Both the position numbers and the translations under genes were made by a program. 64,000 nt of DNA from Streptomyces pactum (GTDB lineage: Bacteria; Actinomycetota; Actinomycetes; Streptomycetales; Streptomycetaceae). The stretch's first letter is position 1; each line of letters opens with the position of its first letter. Under the pieces are notes generated by a model that did no database searches, was not told where the DNA came from, and was given only the letters and a program-made list of their open reading frames with translations. This document shows, in pieces, positions 1 through 8,830 of this stretch. The DNA is taken from the NCBI RefSeq assembly GCF_002005225.1, contig NZ_CP019724.1, forward strand, positions 3,970,501 through 4,034,500. Reading direction: 5' to 3'.

Positions 1-1
1 G

Positions 2-553
2 GCCGAGGCCGAGTGGCTGGCGCGGTGGTGGCCGCTGCCCGGCGAGGAGGGGCTGCGGGCCGAGATCGGGCTCCCCAGGGACGCCGCCTGGGTGTCCGCC
101 GTGTCGGCCCTGGACGCGGGGCTGGCCGTGGCCGCCGACTACGCGCACACCGTGGGCGCCCGCCCGCCGTTCGGGACGCTCACCGGCTTCCGGGAGGGGC
201 GGGAGACGGCGCCGGTGCCGGACGGGTCGTGCGACATCACCGCGCATGTCGCGCTGGACGCGTGCGCGGCGGCCCACGCGGCGAGGTGTGCTCCGGAGTG
301 CACGCCCCCGGGTGCGCTGCTGCGCCTCCAGCGTGATGCCCTGCGCGCCCTGGGTGTCACGGGCGCACGCCCCCCGCTCGCGCTGGCGTCCACCGACCCG
401 GCGGCGTACGTACGCGCTCTCGCCGGCGCCTCGGAGGCCGCCGAACTGCTCGCGCCGGGCGGGCTGGGCGACTTCGTGTGGCTGCTCCAGCCGGTGGGGC
501 CCCTCGACGCCGCCGCGCTACTTGTCGATGTCCCCGACCACGAAGAAGAGTGA
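2..553 (+). CDS. MidA/NDUFAF7-type SAM-dependent methyltransferase, C-terminal part (5' end outside window)
   Basis: The reading frame is open from the left edge and ends at TGA 551-553, so only about 183 C-terminal residues are present. The segments DYAHTVG, GTLTGF and DITAHV match the conserved DYG / GTL / DiTaHV pattern of the MidA (DUF185) family of class I SAM methyltransferases. The family includes mitochondrial NDUFAF7, which dimethylates an arginine of the complex I subunit NDUFS2. The gene converges on a NuoD (NDUFS2) homologue and overlaps its 3' end by 36 bp, so a NuoD-methylating role is a reasonable inference. The SAM-binding N-terminus is not in the window. Confidence 0.8.
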   Translation, partial: AEAEWLARWWPLPGEEGLRAEIGLPRDAAWVSAVSALDAGLAVAADYAHTVGARPPFGTLTGFREGRETAPVPDGSCDITAHVALDACAAAHAARCAPECTPPGALLRLQRDALRALGVTGARPPLALASTDPAAYVRALAGASEAAELLAPGGLGDFVWLLQPVGPLDAAALLVDVPDHEEE

Positions 554-1669
554 ACCCAGGATGGCCACCATGTCCGCGACCAGCGTCCCGGGCAGCAGCT
601 CCGCGAGCGCCTGGATGTTGTTGTACGAGGCGGAGCGCAGTTTCAGCCGGTACGGGGTCTTCTCGCCCTTGCTGACCAGGTAGTAGCCGTTGATGCCGAG
701 CGGGTTCTCGGTCCACGCGTACGTGTGGCCCTCGGGCGCCTTCAGCACCTTCGGGAGCCGCTGGTTGATCGGCCCCGGCGGCAGCTCGGCCAGGCGGTCC
801 AGGCAGGCGTCGGCCAGGTCGAGGGCGTTGTGCGTCTGCTCCAGGAGGCACTCGAAGCGGGCAAGGCAGTCGCCGTCGGTGCGGGTGACGACCTTCAGGG
901 TGTCCTGGAGTTCGCCGTAGGCGAGGTACGGCTCGTCGCGGCGCAGGTCGAAGTCGACGCCCGAGGCGCGGGCGATCGGCCCGCTGACGCCGTAGGCGTG
1001 CACGGCCTCGGGCGACAGGACACCGACCCCGCGCGTACGCCCCCGGAAGATCTCGTTGCCGAGCACCAGGTCGTCGAAGACGTCCATGCGCGAACGCACG
1101 GCGGCGACGGCCGCCCGCGCGCGCGTGGACCAGCCGGCCGGCAGGTCCTCCTTGAGGCCGCCGACGCGGTTGAACATGTAGTGCATGCGCCCGCCGGAGA
1201 CCTCCTCCATGACGTTCTGGAGGACCTCCCGCTCCCGGAAGGCGTAGAAGACCGGGGTGATGCCGCCCAGTTCCAGCGGGTACGAGCCCAGGAACATCAG
1301 GTGGTTGAGGACCCGGTTCAGCTCCGCGAGCAGCGTCCGCGTCCACACCGCGCGCGTAGGGACCTCCATGCCGAGCATCCGCTCCACCCCGAGGACCACG
1401 CCCAGCTCGTTGGAGAACGCCGACAGCCAGTCGTGGCGGTTGGCGAGCACGATGATCTGACGGTAGTCCCGGGCCTCGAACAGCTTCTCCGCGCCGCGGT
1501 GCATGTAGCCGATCACGGGCTCCGCGCTCGTGATGCGCTCGCCGTCCAGGACGAGCCGCAGCCGCAGCACGCCGTGCGTAGACGGATGCTGGGGCCCGAT
1601 GTTGAGCACCATGTCGGTGCTCTCCGCGGCACCGCCGATACCGACCATGGTCTCCGTCTTGGGAGTCAT
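518..1669 (-). CDS. nuoD2: NADH-quinone oxidoreductase subunit D-like protein (NuoD2)
   Basis: This 383-residue protein is a homologue of the 49-kDa / NuoD subunit of respiratory complex I, which forms the quinone site in the Q module. [13 protein letters not shown] (about residues 25-37), YMHRGAEK (55-62) and the C-terminal ENPLG and LRSASY..I stretches are family hallmarks. The ATG at 1669 has a GGGGAG ribosome site about 9 nt upstream. No other nuo genes are nearby, so this is a solitary paralogue, equivalent to the copy called NuoD2 in S. coelicolor. The segment usually read R-[LM]-D-Y, whose Tyr lines the quinone site, reads NRHDW here (Trp at about 81), so quinone chemistry may differ or be absent. 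Start and family are secure; function is not. Confidence 0.88.
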   Translation of the reverse strand: MTPKTETMVGIGGAAESTDMVLNIGPQHPSTHGVLRLRLVLDGERITSAEPVIGYMHRGAEKLFEARDYRQIIVLANRHDWLSAFSNELGVVLGVERMLGMEVPTRAVWTRTLLAELNRVLNHLMFLGSYPLELGGITPVFYAFREREVLQNVMEEVSGGRMHYMFNRVGGLKEDLPAGWSTRARAAVAAVRSRMDVFDDLVLGNEIFRGRTRGVGVLSPEAVHAYGVSGPIARASGVDFDLRRDEPYLAYGELQDTLKVVTRTDGDCLARFECLLEQTHNALDLADACLDRLAELPPGPINQRLPKVLKAPEGHTYAWTENPLGINGYYLVSKGEKTPYRLKLRSASYNNIQALAELLPGTLVADMVAILGSLFFVVGDIDK

Positions 1670-1700
1670 GCGCACAGTCTCCCCTACGTACGCTGGCTCC

Positions 1701-2231
1701 ATGGAGACGGGGAGCCCTGACGACACGGGCACGGCGGGGACGACGGAGGCGACGGAGCCGTCGCCGGACCAACCGGTGTGGACCGGCCTGCCGCCGGGGC
1801 TGCTACGCATGCGGCGGCTGTTGCTGGTGGTGTGGCTGGGGCTGCTGACGCTCGCCGCGGGTGTGCTGCCCGGGCTGTTCCTGGGACCCTTCTGGGCGGC
1901 CTTCGCAGTGCTGCCGTCGGCCCTGCTGGCGTGGGGCTGGGTGATGCTGGAGCGCAACTGGCGCTCCTGGCGGTACGCCGAGCGCGCCGACGACCTGCTG
2001 ATCAGCCGGGGCGTGCTGTGGCGGGAGGAGACCGTCGTCCCGTACGGGCGGATGCAGTTGGTCGAGGTGACCTCGGGGCCGGTCGAGCGCCACTTCGGCC
2101 TGGCCAGTGTGCAGCTCCACACGGCCGCCGCGGCGACCGACGCGACCATCCCGGGCCTCGCCCCGGCCGAGGCGGAACGCCTCCGCGACCGGCTCACCGA
2201 GCTGGGCGAGGCCCGATCGGCGGGGCTGTGA
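1701..2231 (+). CDS. PH domain-containing membrane protein (YdbS-like)
   Basis: This 176-residue protein has a polar N-terminus, two closely spaced hydrophobic segments (about residues 38-80, starting [12 protein letters not shown]) and then a bacterial PH domain (bPH2/DUF304) marked by [25 protein letters not shown]. It resembles YdbS of Bacillus, which pairs with YdbT in a membrane complex. It overlaps the next gene by GTGA, and that gene encodes the larger YdbT-like partner, so the two are probably co-translated. The ATG at 1701 lies only 31 bp from the divergent nuoD2 start, so the promoters must overlap. The molecular function of the family is unclear. Confidence 0.85.
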   Translation: METGSPDDTGTAGTTEATEPSPDQPVWTGLPPGLLRMRRLLLVVWLGLLTLAAGVLPGLFLGPFWAAFAVLPSALLAWGWVMLERNWRSWRYAERADDLLISRGVLWREETVVPYGRMQLVEVTSGPVERHFGLASVQLHTAAAATDATIPGLAPAEAERLRDRLTELGEARSAGL

Positions 2232-4009
2232 CGACGCCCGGGGCGGAGGACGGCGGCCCGGCGGGGGCCGGGGGCGGTGCGACGGGGGCCGGGGGCGGCT
2301 GCCCCACGGGGGCCGAGGACGGCTGCCCCACGGGGGCCGAGGACGGCTCCACGGGGGCCAGGAGTGGCCCGACGGGAGCCAGGAGTGGCCCGACGGGCGG
2401 CAGGGCCGGGGACCGCGTGAACGGGGCGGGAGACCGCGTGAACGGAGCAGGGCACGGCGCCACGGGAGCCAAGGACGCCTCGAACGGGGCCAGGGACGGC
2501 GCGCCCGCGGGCAGAGACAGCGCGACCGAAGGCAAGGTGGACGCGACCGGGGCCGTCGTGACCAAAGGCAAGGTCGACCCGACCGGGCCCGTCGCGACCG
2601 AAGGCACGGGCCACCCGACCGAGGCCGTCGCGACCGAAGGCGACGGCCACACGACCGAGGCCGTCGCACAGGACCGTGTGGACGGAGCCGAGAACGGCGC
2701 GCCCGGGCCCGGGAACGGTGTCGTCGAGCGTCGGCTGCACCCCGTCACGCCGTTGCGGAGGGCGTGGGCGCCGGTTGCCGTGCTCGTCGGGTGGGCCGTG
2801 CACGATCCCGACCAGGCGCAGCGCCAGTTGTCGCGGCTGACCACGACCACGCTGCTGATAGGGCTCGCCGTGCTGATCCCGGCCGCCGCCCTGTACGGCT
2901 TCCTGACCTGGTGGTTCACGCACTTCGCGGTGACCGATACCGAGCTGCGCATCCGTACCGGACTGCTGTTCCGGCGCACCGCGCACATCCGGCTCGAACG
3001 GATCCAGGCCGTCGACGTCACCCAGCCGCTGCTCGCCCGCGTCGCGGGGGTCGCCAAGCTGAAACTCGACGTCATCGGCACCGGCAAGAAGGACGAACTG
3101 GCCTTCCTGGGCGCCGACGAGGCCCGCGCGCTGCGGGCCGAACTGCTCGCGCGCGCGGCCGGGCTCGCGCCGGAGACCGCGCACGAGGTCGGCGAGGCAC
3201 CCTCCCGGCAACTGCTGCGCGTGCCGCCCGGGGTCCTCGCCGTCTCACTGCTGCTGACCGGCGCGACCTGGGGCACGCTGATCGCCGCGGTCGTCGTGCC
3301 GACGCTGCTGTGGCTGGCCACCCACAACCTGTGGACGGTGCTGGCGACCGCCCTGCCCCTGGTGGGCGCCGCGGGCGCGAGCAGCGCGGGCCGGTTCGTC
3401 GGGGAGTACGACTGGACGGTGGCCGAGTCCCCGGACGGGCTCCGCCTCGACCACGGACTGCTGGACCGCGCCCACGAGACCGTGCCGCCGGGCCGGGTGC
3501 AGACCGTGCGGATCGTGCAGCCCGTGCTGTGGCGGCGGCGCGGGTGGGTGCGGGTGGAGCTGGACGTGGCCGGGTCGTCGAACTCCGTACTGCTGCCGGT
3601 GGCCCCGCGCGAGATCGCCGAGTCGGTCGTCGCGCGCGTGCTGCCCGGGGTGACCGTGCCGGCGGACGCGGTGCTGTCCCGCCCGCCGCGGCGGGCCGCG
3701 CGGTGTCGGCCGCTGTGGTGGCGCGGCTACGGGCTCACCGTCACCGACGCGGTCTTCGCCGCCCGGTACGGGCTGCTGCGCCGCAGCCTGGCGCTGGTGC
3801 CGCACGCCAAGGTGCAGAGCGTCCGGCTCACGCAGGGGCCGTGGCAGCGGGCGCTGCGGCTGGCCGACGTACGGGTGGACACGGGGGCGAACAAGACCGT
3901 GACCGCGCGGCTGCGCGACGCCGACGACGCGGCACGGCTGCTGCGGGCGCAGGCGGAGCGGTCCCGGACCGGACGGCGGGACGCGCTGCCGGACCGCTGG
4001 ATGGCCTGA
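2228..4009 (+). CDS. PH domain-containing membrane protein (YdbT-like) with a repetitive N-terminal extension
   Basis: The GTG start at 2228 overlaps the preceding stop (GTGA), giving 593 residues. From about residue 165 the protein has the YdbT layout: several hydrophobic pairs, each followed by a bPH2 (DUF304) domain, for example [19 protein letters not shown], then [19 protein letters not shown], then [17 protein letters not shown]. The first 160 residues are a low-complexity G/A/T/D-rich segment made of tandem repeats, including four consecutive 12-residue units of the type [12 protein letters not shown]. This extension has no hydrophobic segment and probably lies in the cytosol as a flexible linker. 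Related proteins would be expected to start near the first transmembrane segment, so the extension may be strain-variable. An internal start downstream of the repeat cannot be excluded. Confidence 0.83.
   Translation: MTTPGAEDGGPAGAGGGATGAGGGCPTGAEDGCPTGAEDGSTGARSGPTGARSGPTGGRAGDRVNGAGDRVNGAGHGATGAKDASNGARDGAPAGRDSATEGKVDATGAVVTKGKVDPTGPVATEGTGHPTEAVATEGDGHTTEAVAQDRVDGAENGAPGPGNGVVERRLHPVTPLRRAWAPVAVLVGWAVHDPDQAQRQLSRLTTTTLLIGLAVLIPAAALYGFLTWWFTHFAVTDTELRIRTGLLFRRTAHIRLERIQAVDVTQPLLARVAGVAKLKLDVIGTGKKDELAFLGADEARALRAELLARAAGLAPETAHEVGEAPSRQLLRVPPGVLAVSLLLTGATWGTLIAAVVVPTLLWLATHNLWTVLATALPLVGAAGASSAGRFVGEYDWTVAESPDGLRLDHGLLDRAHETVPPGRVQTVRIVQPVLWRRRGWVRVELDVAGSSNSVLLPVAPREIAESVVARVLPGVTVPADAVLSRPPRRAARCRPLWWRGYGLTVTDAVFAARYGLLRRSLALVPHAKVQSVRLTQGPWQRALRLADVRVDTGANKTVTARLRDADDAARLLRAQAERSRTGRRDALPDRWMA
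2522..2665. repeat. 36-bp coding tandem repeat, 4 units
   Basis: Four in-frame 36-bp units run head to tail at 2522-2557, 2558-2593, 2594-2629 and 2630-2665. They encode [36 protein letters not shown] and [12 protein letters not shown]. Shorter G/A-rich repeats precede them (2260-2460). The unit length is a multiple of three, so copy-number change would preserve the frame of the PH-domain gene. Confidence 0.9.
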
Positions 4010-4050
4010 GGCCCGGCCGGTGCCAGCCGGTTCGGGCCGGCCGCCCGGCG
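4010..4050. terminator. Possible bidirectional terminator between convergent genes
   Basis: The 41 bp between two convergent stop codons contain interrupted inverted G+C blocks (GGCCCGGCCGG and CCGGTTCGGGCCGG). These can fold into a hairpin without a T-tract, as is common for Streptomyces terminators. The call is based only on position and complementarity. Confidence 0.4.
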
Positions 4051-5478
4051 TCAGGACACCGCGCTGCGCAACCGCTGTACGTCGATCTGCTCCGTCTCGT
4101 CGTGGGCCGTCAGGTCGATCACCTGGCCCACACCGCGGGACTCCTCGCCGGCCGGCTTGAAGGCGGCCTCCGTCTCGGCCTTGTGCAGGGCGAGGGCCTC
4201 CTGGCCGACGACGTCGGCGAGGTCCTCGTTCTGCACGGCCTCCAGGGTGTCGGGCGATGTCGTGCCGTCCTCGCCGTTCTTCGTGCCGAAGAAGTCGAAG
4301 CCGCCCTCTGCCGTCGGACGCCGCGCGGGAGCCGTCGGTGCGACGGCCACCGCGGTCGGCACCGTGAAGTGTCCGGCGACCCGCCGGGTGGCCTGGGTCG
4401 GCTGCGCGAACCGCTCATCGGCCTGACCGGCCTGACCGGGCTGGCCGGCGTGACCGGACTGGCCGGCGTGGTCGTTCTGACCGGACTGGTCAGCGTGACC
4501 AGACTGGTCAGCGTGGTCGTTCTGACCGGACTGGCCGGCGTGACCGGACTGGTCGGCCTGGTCCTCCTGACCGGACTGGTGGGACTGGTCGGACCGACCG
4601 GGCTGAGGCGGCGGGGAGGCGGCGGCGGTGCGCTCGTGCGCGCCGGCCGCCTCGGGCTGCCCCTGGGCCTCGTCCTCCCGCGCCGCCTCGGCCGCCTCGG
4701 CCGCCTCCGCGCCCTCGCCGCCACCGCCACCGCCGCTGCCGCCGCCACCGTCGTCGTCGGAGTCACCGCCATCGTCGGAGTCCCGGTCGCCACCGCCCGG
4801 GGCGGCGGGCGGGTCCTCGTCGAAACGCGCCAGTGCCGCGTTCGCACGAAGGAACAGCCGGGAGCCCTCGGGAGAGAAGACGGCGGGGGCCTCCTCGACG
4901 GCCCCGGTGGCCTCGGTGGCGTCGGGAGCCTCTTCGGTGGTCTCCCCGGCGGTCGCGGTGGCCTCGGCGGACGTCTCCTCCACCGGTGCCGGGCGGGCCG
5001 CCGGCAGCGCGGCGGCCTGCGGCACGGCCTCTATCTCCAGCAGCCGGCGGCCTTCCAGCGCGGTGGCCCGCTCGGTCTCCGCCGTGGCGTAGCGCCGCAG
5101 CAGGGCGGCGTGCTCGTTGCGCAGTCCCGCCAGTTCCGTGCGCTTCGCCCGCAGCCGGTGCTCCAGCTTCACGCGCAGCTCGCGCGACTCCTCCAGGTCG
5201 GACTCCAGTTCGGCGACGCGTTCCTCGTAGCGCCACTCGTCGCTCGCACGCGCGCGCGTGAGGTCGGCGACGCGCCTGCCCGCCTGCGCGTCCCAGTGAC
5301 GCATGACGACCGCGCCGACGACGGCCGTCACCGCGGCGGCAGCGGCCAGTGCGCGCAGGATCATCGCTTCGCTGAACACCCAGGGTCCGAAGGCACAGAC
5401 GACGGAGACGCCTGCGATCGCCGACGGAGGAAGCAGCCTGTGCAGGGGCGGGGAATGGCGGTGACGTCCACGTGGCAT
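4051..5478 (-). CDS. Putative membrane-anchored coiled-coil protein with SGQ/DHA repeats
   Basis: This 475-residue protein has no recognised catalytic domain. It has a basic N-terminus (MPRGRHRH), two hydrophobic segments (about residues 18-33 and 40-60), then a predicted coiled coil (about 75-130, heptad-like LESDLEESRELRVKLEHRL). An acidic and Ser/Gly-rich region follows. About residues 280-350 form an imperfect repeat with 15-residue units of the type ADQSGHAGQSGQNDH. A conserved-looking C-terminus follows, with FDFFGTKNGEDG and VIDLTAHDETEQIDVQRLR. The TM plus coiled-coil arrangement suggests a structural or scaffolding role, but that is inference. The gene appears monocistronic, with a 188-bp upstream gap. 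Confidence 0.75.
   Translation of the reverse strand: MPRGRHRHSPPLHRLLPPSAIAGVSVVCAFGPWVFSEAMILRALAAAAAVTAVVGAVVMRHWDAQAGRRVADLTRARASDEWRYEERVAELESDLEESRELRVKLEHRLRAKRTELAGLRNEHAALLRRYATAETERATALEGRRLLEIEAVPQAAALPAARPAPVEETSAEATATAGETTEEAPDATEATGAVEEAPAVFSPEGSRLFLRANAALARFDEDPPAAPGGGDRDSDDGGDSDDDGGGGSGGGGGGEGAEAAEAAEAAREDEAQGQPEAAGAHERTAAASPPPQPGRSDQSHQSGQEDQADQSGHAGQSGQNDHADQSGHADQSGQNDHAGQSGHAGQPGQAGQADERFAQPTQATRRVAGHFTVPTAVAVAPTAPARRPTAEGGFDFFGTKNGEDGTTSPDTLEAVQNEDLADVVGQEALALHKAETEAAFKPAGEESRGVGQVIDLTAHDETEQIDVQRLRSAVS
4430..4600. repeat. Coding tandem repeat, 45-bp (15-residue) units
   Basis: The minus strand encodes successive ADQSGHAGQSGQNDH, ADQSGHADQSGQNDH and AGQSGHAGQPGQ blocks. 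The DNA repeats at 45 bp, with a shorter inner period from the DQSGH / GQSGQ half-units. It sits inside the coiled-coil protein gene and keeps the frame. Confidence 0.85.
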
Positions 5479-5666
5479 GGCCAGAAACTTACCGCGCGTA
5501 GGCGAATCTTGGCGCCCCGCCCCGTAAAAACACGGCCATCTCCGACGCGTTCACACGGCATCGGGAATCCACATGCCCGGCCGCGGGCGAATTACATCAA
5601 GATCATTTTCAGTGGCCGCCCGTCATCACCCGCCGGACGGCCCGCCACCGGCCACCGGGCCGCCGG

Positions 5667-6791
5667 TCACCGCCCGTCGAGCCGCTCGCCGAGCCACTCC
5701 AGGGTCGCGGGAATCTCGCGCCGCCACGTATTGAAGTTGTGCCCGCCGCTTTCCAGGATGATCGACGAGATGCGCGTCGGCTTCTTGTCCTTCACCCGCT
5801 CAATGAACTTCAGCGTGTCCTTGTAGTTCGTCTCGCCGGATCTGCTGCTGGTGACGAGCAGTGAAGTGTCGGGCGCGGGCATGTTCTTGAGACACCACCA
5901 CAGGTCGGCCCCGTTTTTCCGCCTCTTGTCGCCCTGGAAGAGGTCGCCCGTGGTGGGATCGCTGGGCGCGTCGTAGTAGGCGGAGAGCCCGGCCCCCGCG
6001 CCGTACACCTCGGGATGGTGCATGGCGAGCTTCAGGGCGCAGTAACCGCCGGTCGAGTTGCCGACGACGCCCCAGCTCCCCGGCCCGCGGTCCACGCGGT
6101 AATGGGCGCTCACGGCCTCGGGCAGGTCCGCGGCGAAGAACGACTCCGTCTGCGGGCCGCCCGGCACGTCCACGCACTCCGTGTCGCGCGGCGGCGCCAC
6201 CGTGGGCCGCAGCATCACCAGGATCATCGGGCGCATCCGGCCCGCCTTGGCCAGGTCGAGCGCCGTACGCGGGTACCGGAGCTTGTCCACCAGCGCCGAG
6301 GCCGTCCCCGGGTAGCCGGTCAGGACCACGGAGGCGGGGAACGTCCGGGCGCGGTGCCGCGCCTGGAAGTACTCCGGCGGCAGATACACGTACGCGGGCG
6401 ACGCGATCCGTGTCGTACGGCCGACGACCCGTATCTCCTGGATCCGGCCGGTGACCTCCGGCCGCGTCCCGCCCGTCCGGGTGGCCCGGCGGTCGCCGAC
6501 GACCCGGAGCGCGCCGTCGGCCTCGTCGGCCGAGTGGTCCACGACCACCCCCTGGCCGTTCTCCCGGCCGAACAGGTCGGCCCAACTGGCGTAGAACCCG
6601 AAGGACTGGTTGGCGACCAGGCCGACCGCGGCGAAGACCGCCGACTGGGTGGCGAACAGCAGGGCCACCCGCCCGAGGACGGCCCGCCAGGTCCGCCGGG
6701 CCAGCCGCGGCCACAGCCACACCGTGCCGGCGAACAGCAGCACGCCGGACAGGACCGCCAGCGCGAGCGCCTTGTCGCTTGTGAGACCCAT
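5667..6791 (-). CDS. Membrane-anchored alpha/beta-hydrolase fold esterase (esterase D / antigen 85-like)
   Basis: The protein is 374 residues from the ATG at 6791, chosen because AGGTGG lies 7 nt upstream; an in-frame ATG at 6818 would add nine residues. Two N-terminal hydrophobic segments (about 6-24 and 36-58) anchor it. The rest is an extracytoplasmic esterase domain of the PF00756 type with a nucleophile elbow GNSTGG and a C-terminal catalytic His in SGGHNFNTW. An Asp/Glu upstream of it completes the likely triad. Relatives hydrolyse or transfer acyl esters; the substrate is not deducible. It is transcribed divergently from the MprF-like gene, which might suggest a shared membrane-lipid context, but that is inference. 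Confidence 0.82.
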   Translation of the reverse strand: MGLTSDKALALAVLSGVLLFAGTVWLWPRLARRTWRAVLGRVALLFATQSAVFAAVGLVANQSFGFYASWADLFGRENGQGVVVDHSADEADGALRVVGDRRATRTGGTRPEVTGRIQEIRVVGRTTRIASPAYVYLPPEYFQARHRARTFPASVVLTGYPGTASALVDKLRYPRTALDLAKAGRMRPMILVMLRPTVAPPRDTECVDVPGGPQTESFFAADLPEAVSAHYRVDRGPGSWGVVGNSTGGYCALKLAMHHPEVYGAGAGLSAYYDAPSDPTTGDLFQGDKRRKNGADLWWCLKNMPAPDTSLLVTSSRSGETNYKDTLKFIERVKDKKPTRISSIILESGGHNFNTWRREIPATLEWLGERLDGR

Positions 6792-6934
6792 GCGTTGCCA
6801 CCTGCCTGCGCTTTCCATGCGTCCGTGCGGACCGTCCGCCCGGACCACCACCCCTGCACACCCCGCGCGCCCCTGGGGGCTTTCCGACCGGCGGAGTGAA
6901 CCTCCTCCGTCAGGACACCGTCCTAGAGGGCGCA

Positions 6935-8830
6935 ATGTCGCCGGATGCCCGAAACGGGCCCGGATCCACGGTCTCTCGCAGAACTACGGGTGCGATGTCT
7001 GTCAGGACAGATGAGGAAATGTCGGGTGGGGTTCCGGCGAAGCCCACCAGCGTACGTCGGGTGCTGCGCGGCCCTCGTCCGGAGGCCGTGCCCCTCCTCG
7101 TCGGCCGCGCCTGCGCGCTCGTGGGTCTGCTGGACATCGCCGCCGGTGTCTTCCCGCGGTTCCGGCACAGCCGTATGCACGCCCTCGCCGAGGTACTGCC
7201 CGGCGCGTTCGGCCCGTTCGCGGCGGCGCTCTCGCTCAGCGCCGGGGTGCTGTTGCTGCTGCTCGCCCACGGACTCAAGCGCCGCAAACGCCGGGCCTGG
7301 CGGGCGGCGGTGGCCCTGCTGCCGCTCGGCGCCGTCGCGCAGTTCACGTACCGGCACTCCCTCGTCGGGGTGCTGATCTCCCTCGCGCTGCTCCTGCCCC
7401 TGCTCCGGCACCGGGACCAGTTCGCGGCGCTGCCCGACCCGCGCAGCCGGTGGCGGGCGCTCACCAACTTCGTCCTCATGGGCGCCGGTTCCCTCGTCCT
7501 CGGGCTGCTCGTCGTCAACGCCCACCCGCACCGCATGGTCGGCGCCCCGAGCCTGGCCGACCGCATCACCCACGTCCTCTACGGCCTGTTCGGCGTCGAG
7601 GGCCCGGTCGGCTACCGCGGCAACACCTCCTGGACGGTGGCCTTCTCCCTCGGCGCCCTCGGCCTGATCACCGCCGTCACCACCATCTACCTGGCCTTCC
7701 GCCCCGAACACCCCGCCGCGCGCCTCACCGAGGACGACGAGAGCCGTCTGCGTACCCTGCTCGACCAACACGGCGGCCGTGACTCCCTCGGCCACTTCGC
7801 GCTGCGCCGCGACAAGGCCGTGGTCTTCTCCCCCAGCGGCAAGGCCGCCGTCACCTACCGCGTCGTCTCCGGCGTCATGCTGGCCAGCGGTGATCCGATC
7901 GGTGACGTCGAGGCCTGGCCGGGCGCCATCGAGCGCTTCATGGACGAGGCCCGCGCGCACTCCTGGACGCCCGCCGTCATGGGCTGCTCCGAGACCGGCG
8001 GCGAGGTGTGGACCCGTGAGACGGGGCTCGACGCCCTCGAACTGGGAGACGAGGCGGTGGTGGACGCAGCGGATTTCTCCCTCGCCGGCCGCGCGATGCG
8101 CAACGTGCGCCAGATGGTCAAGCGCATCGAGCGCGCCGGTTACGAGACCCGGGTACGGCGCGTGGCTGACCTCGGCGACACCGAGCTGGACCGCGTGCGC
8201 CGCGCCGCCGACGCCTGGCGCGGCACCGACACCGAGCGGGGCTTCTCCATGGCGCTGGGCCGCATCGGCGACCCCGCCGACGGGGACTGTCTGATCGCCA
8301 CCGCGCACAAGCGGGACGACGAGCCCGGCGAGTACGGCGATCTGAAGGCGATCCTGCACTTCGTGCCGTGGGGCGCGGACGGGGTGTCGCTGGACCTGAT
8401 GCGGCGCGACCGCTCGGCCGACCCCGGCATGAACGAACTGCTGATCGTGGCCGCGCTCCAGGCCGCCCCGAGGCTCGGCATCGCGCGCGTCTCGCTGAAC
8501 TTCGCCATGTTCCGCGCGGCGCTCGCCCGCGGCGAGAAGATCGGCGCGGGGCCGGTGCTGCGGGCCTGGCGCGGACTGCTGGTGTTCCTCTCCCGGTGGT
8601 TCCAGATCGAGTCCCTGTACAAGTTCAACGCCAAGTTCCGCCCCCGGTGGGAACCCCGGTTCGTGGTCTACCGCGCTTCCGCCGACCTCCCCCGCATCGG
8701 CATCGCCGCCATGCAGGCCGAGGGCTTCGTCACCCTCGCCCCACCCCTCCCCCGCTTCCTGCGCCGCCGCACCGCCACACGCCGCCCGTGCCCCCACCGG
8801 GTGGTCGAGCAGGACGCCCGGGCGGCGTGA
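6935..8830 (+). CDS. Phosphatidylglycerol lysyltransferase domain membrane protein (MprF-like, DUF2156)
   Basis: About 631 residues. The N-terminal half has six or seven hydrophobic segments (for example ALSLSAGVLLLLLAHGL and FVLMGAGSLVLGLLVV). The C-terminal half (from about residue 270, DESRLRTLLDQHGGRDSLGHFALRRDKAVVFS) is the GNAT-like aminoacyl-phosphatidylglycerol synthase domain, with GDPIGD and SLNFAMFR characteristic of the family. Such proteins transfer Lys, Ala or Orn from tRNA to membrane lipid, which modifies surface charge. No lysyl-tRNA synthetase domain is fused, unlike mycobacterial LysX. The start is uncertain: ATG 6935 has GAGG 5 nt upstream, while ATG 6995 and ATG 7019 are alternatives. 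Confidence 0.85.
   Translation: MSPDARNGPGSTVSRRTTGAMSVRTDEEMSGGVPAKPTSVRRVLRGPRPEAVPLLVGRACALVGLLDIAAGVFPRFRHSRMHALAEVLPGAFGPFAAALSLSAGVLLLLLAHGLKRRKRRAWRAAVALLPLGAVAQFTYRHSLVGVLISLALLLPLLRHRDQFAALPDPRSRWRALTNFVLMGAGSLVLGLLVVNAHPHRMVGAPSLADRITHVLYGLFGVEGPVGYRGNTSWTVAFSLGALGLITAVTTIYLAFRPEHPAARLTEDDESRLRTLLDQHGGRDSLGHFALRRDKAVVFSPSGKAAVTYRVVSGVMLASGDPIGDVEAWPGAIERFMDEARAHSWTPAVMGCSETGGEVWTRETGLDALELGDEAVVDAADFSLAGRAMRNVRQMVKRIERAGYETRVRRVADLGDTELDRVRRAADAWRGTDTERGFSMALGRIGDPADGDCLIATAHKRDDEPGEYGDLKAILHFVPWGADGVSLDLMRRDRSADPGMNELLIVAALQAAPRLGIARVSLNFAMFRAALARGEKIGAGPVLRAWRGLLVFLSRWFQIESLYKFNAKFRPRWEPRFVVYRASADLPRIGIAAMQAEGFVTLAPPLPRFLRRRTATRRPCPHRVVEQDARAA

Noticed and set aside
1670..3211. 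A long leftward frame continuous with nuoD2 (897 residues)
   Set aside because: It runs antisense through the PH-domain genes. The NuoD similarity and ribosome site begin only at 1669; the rest is the usual high-G+C antisense opening.
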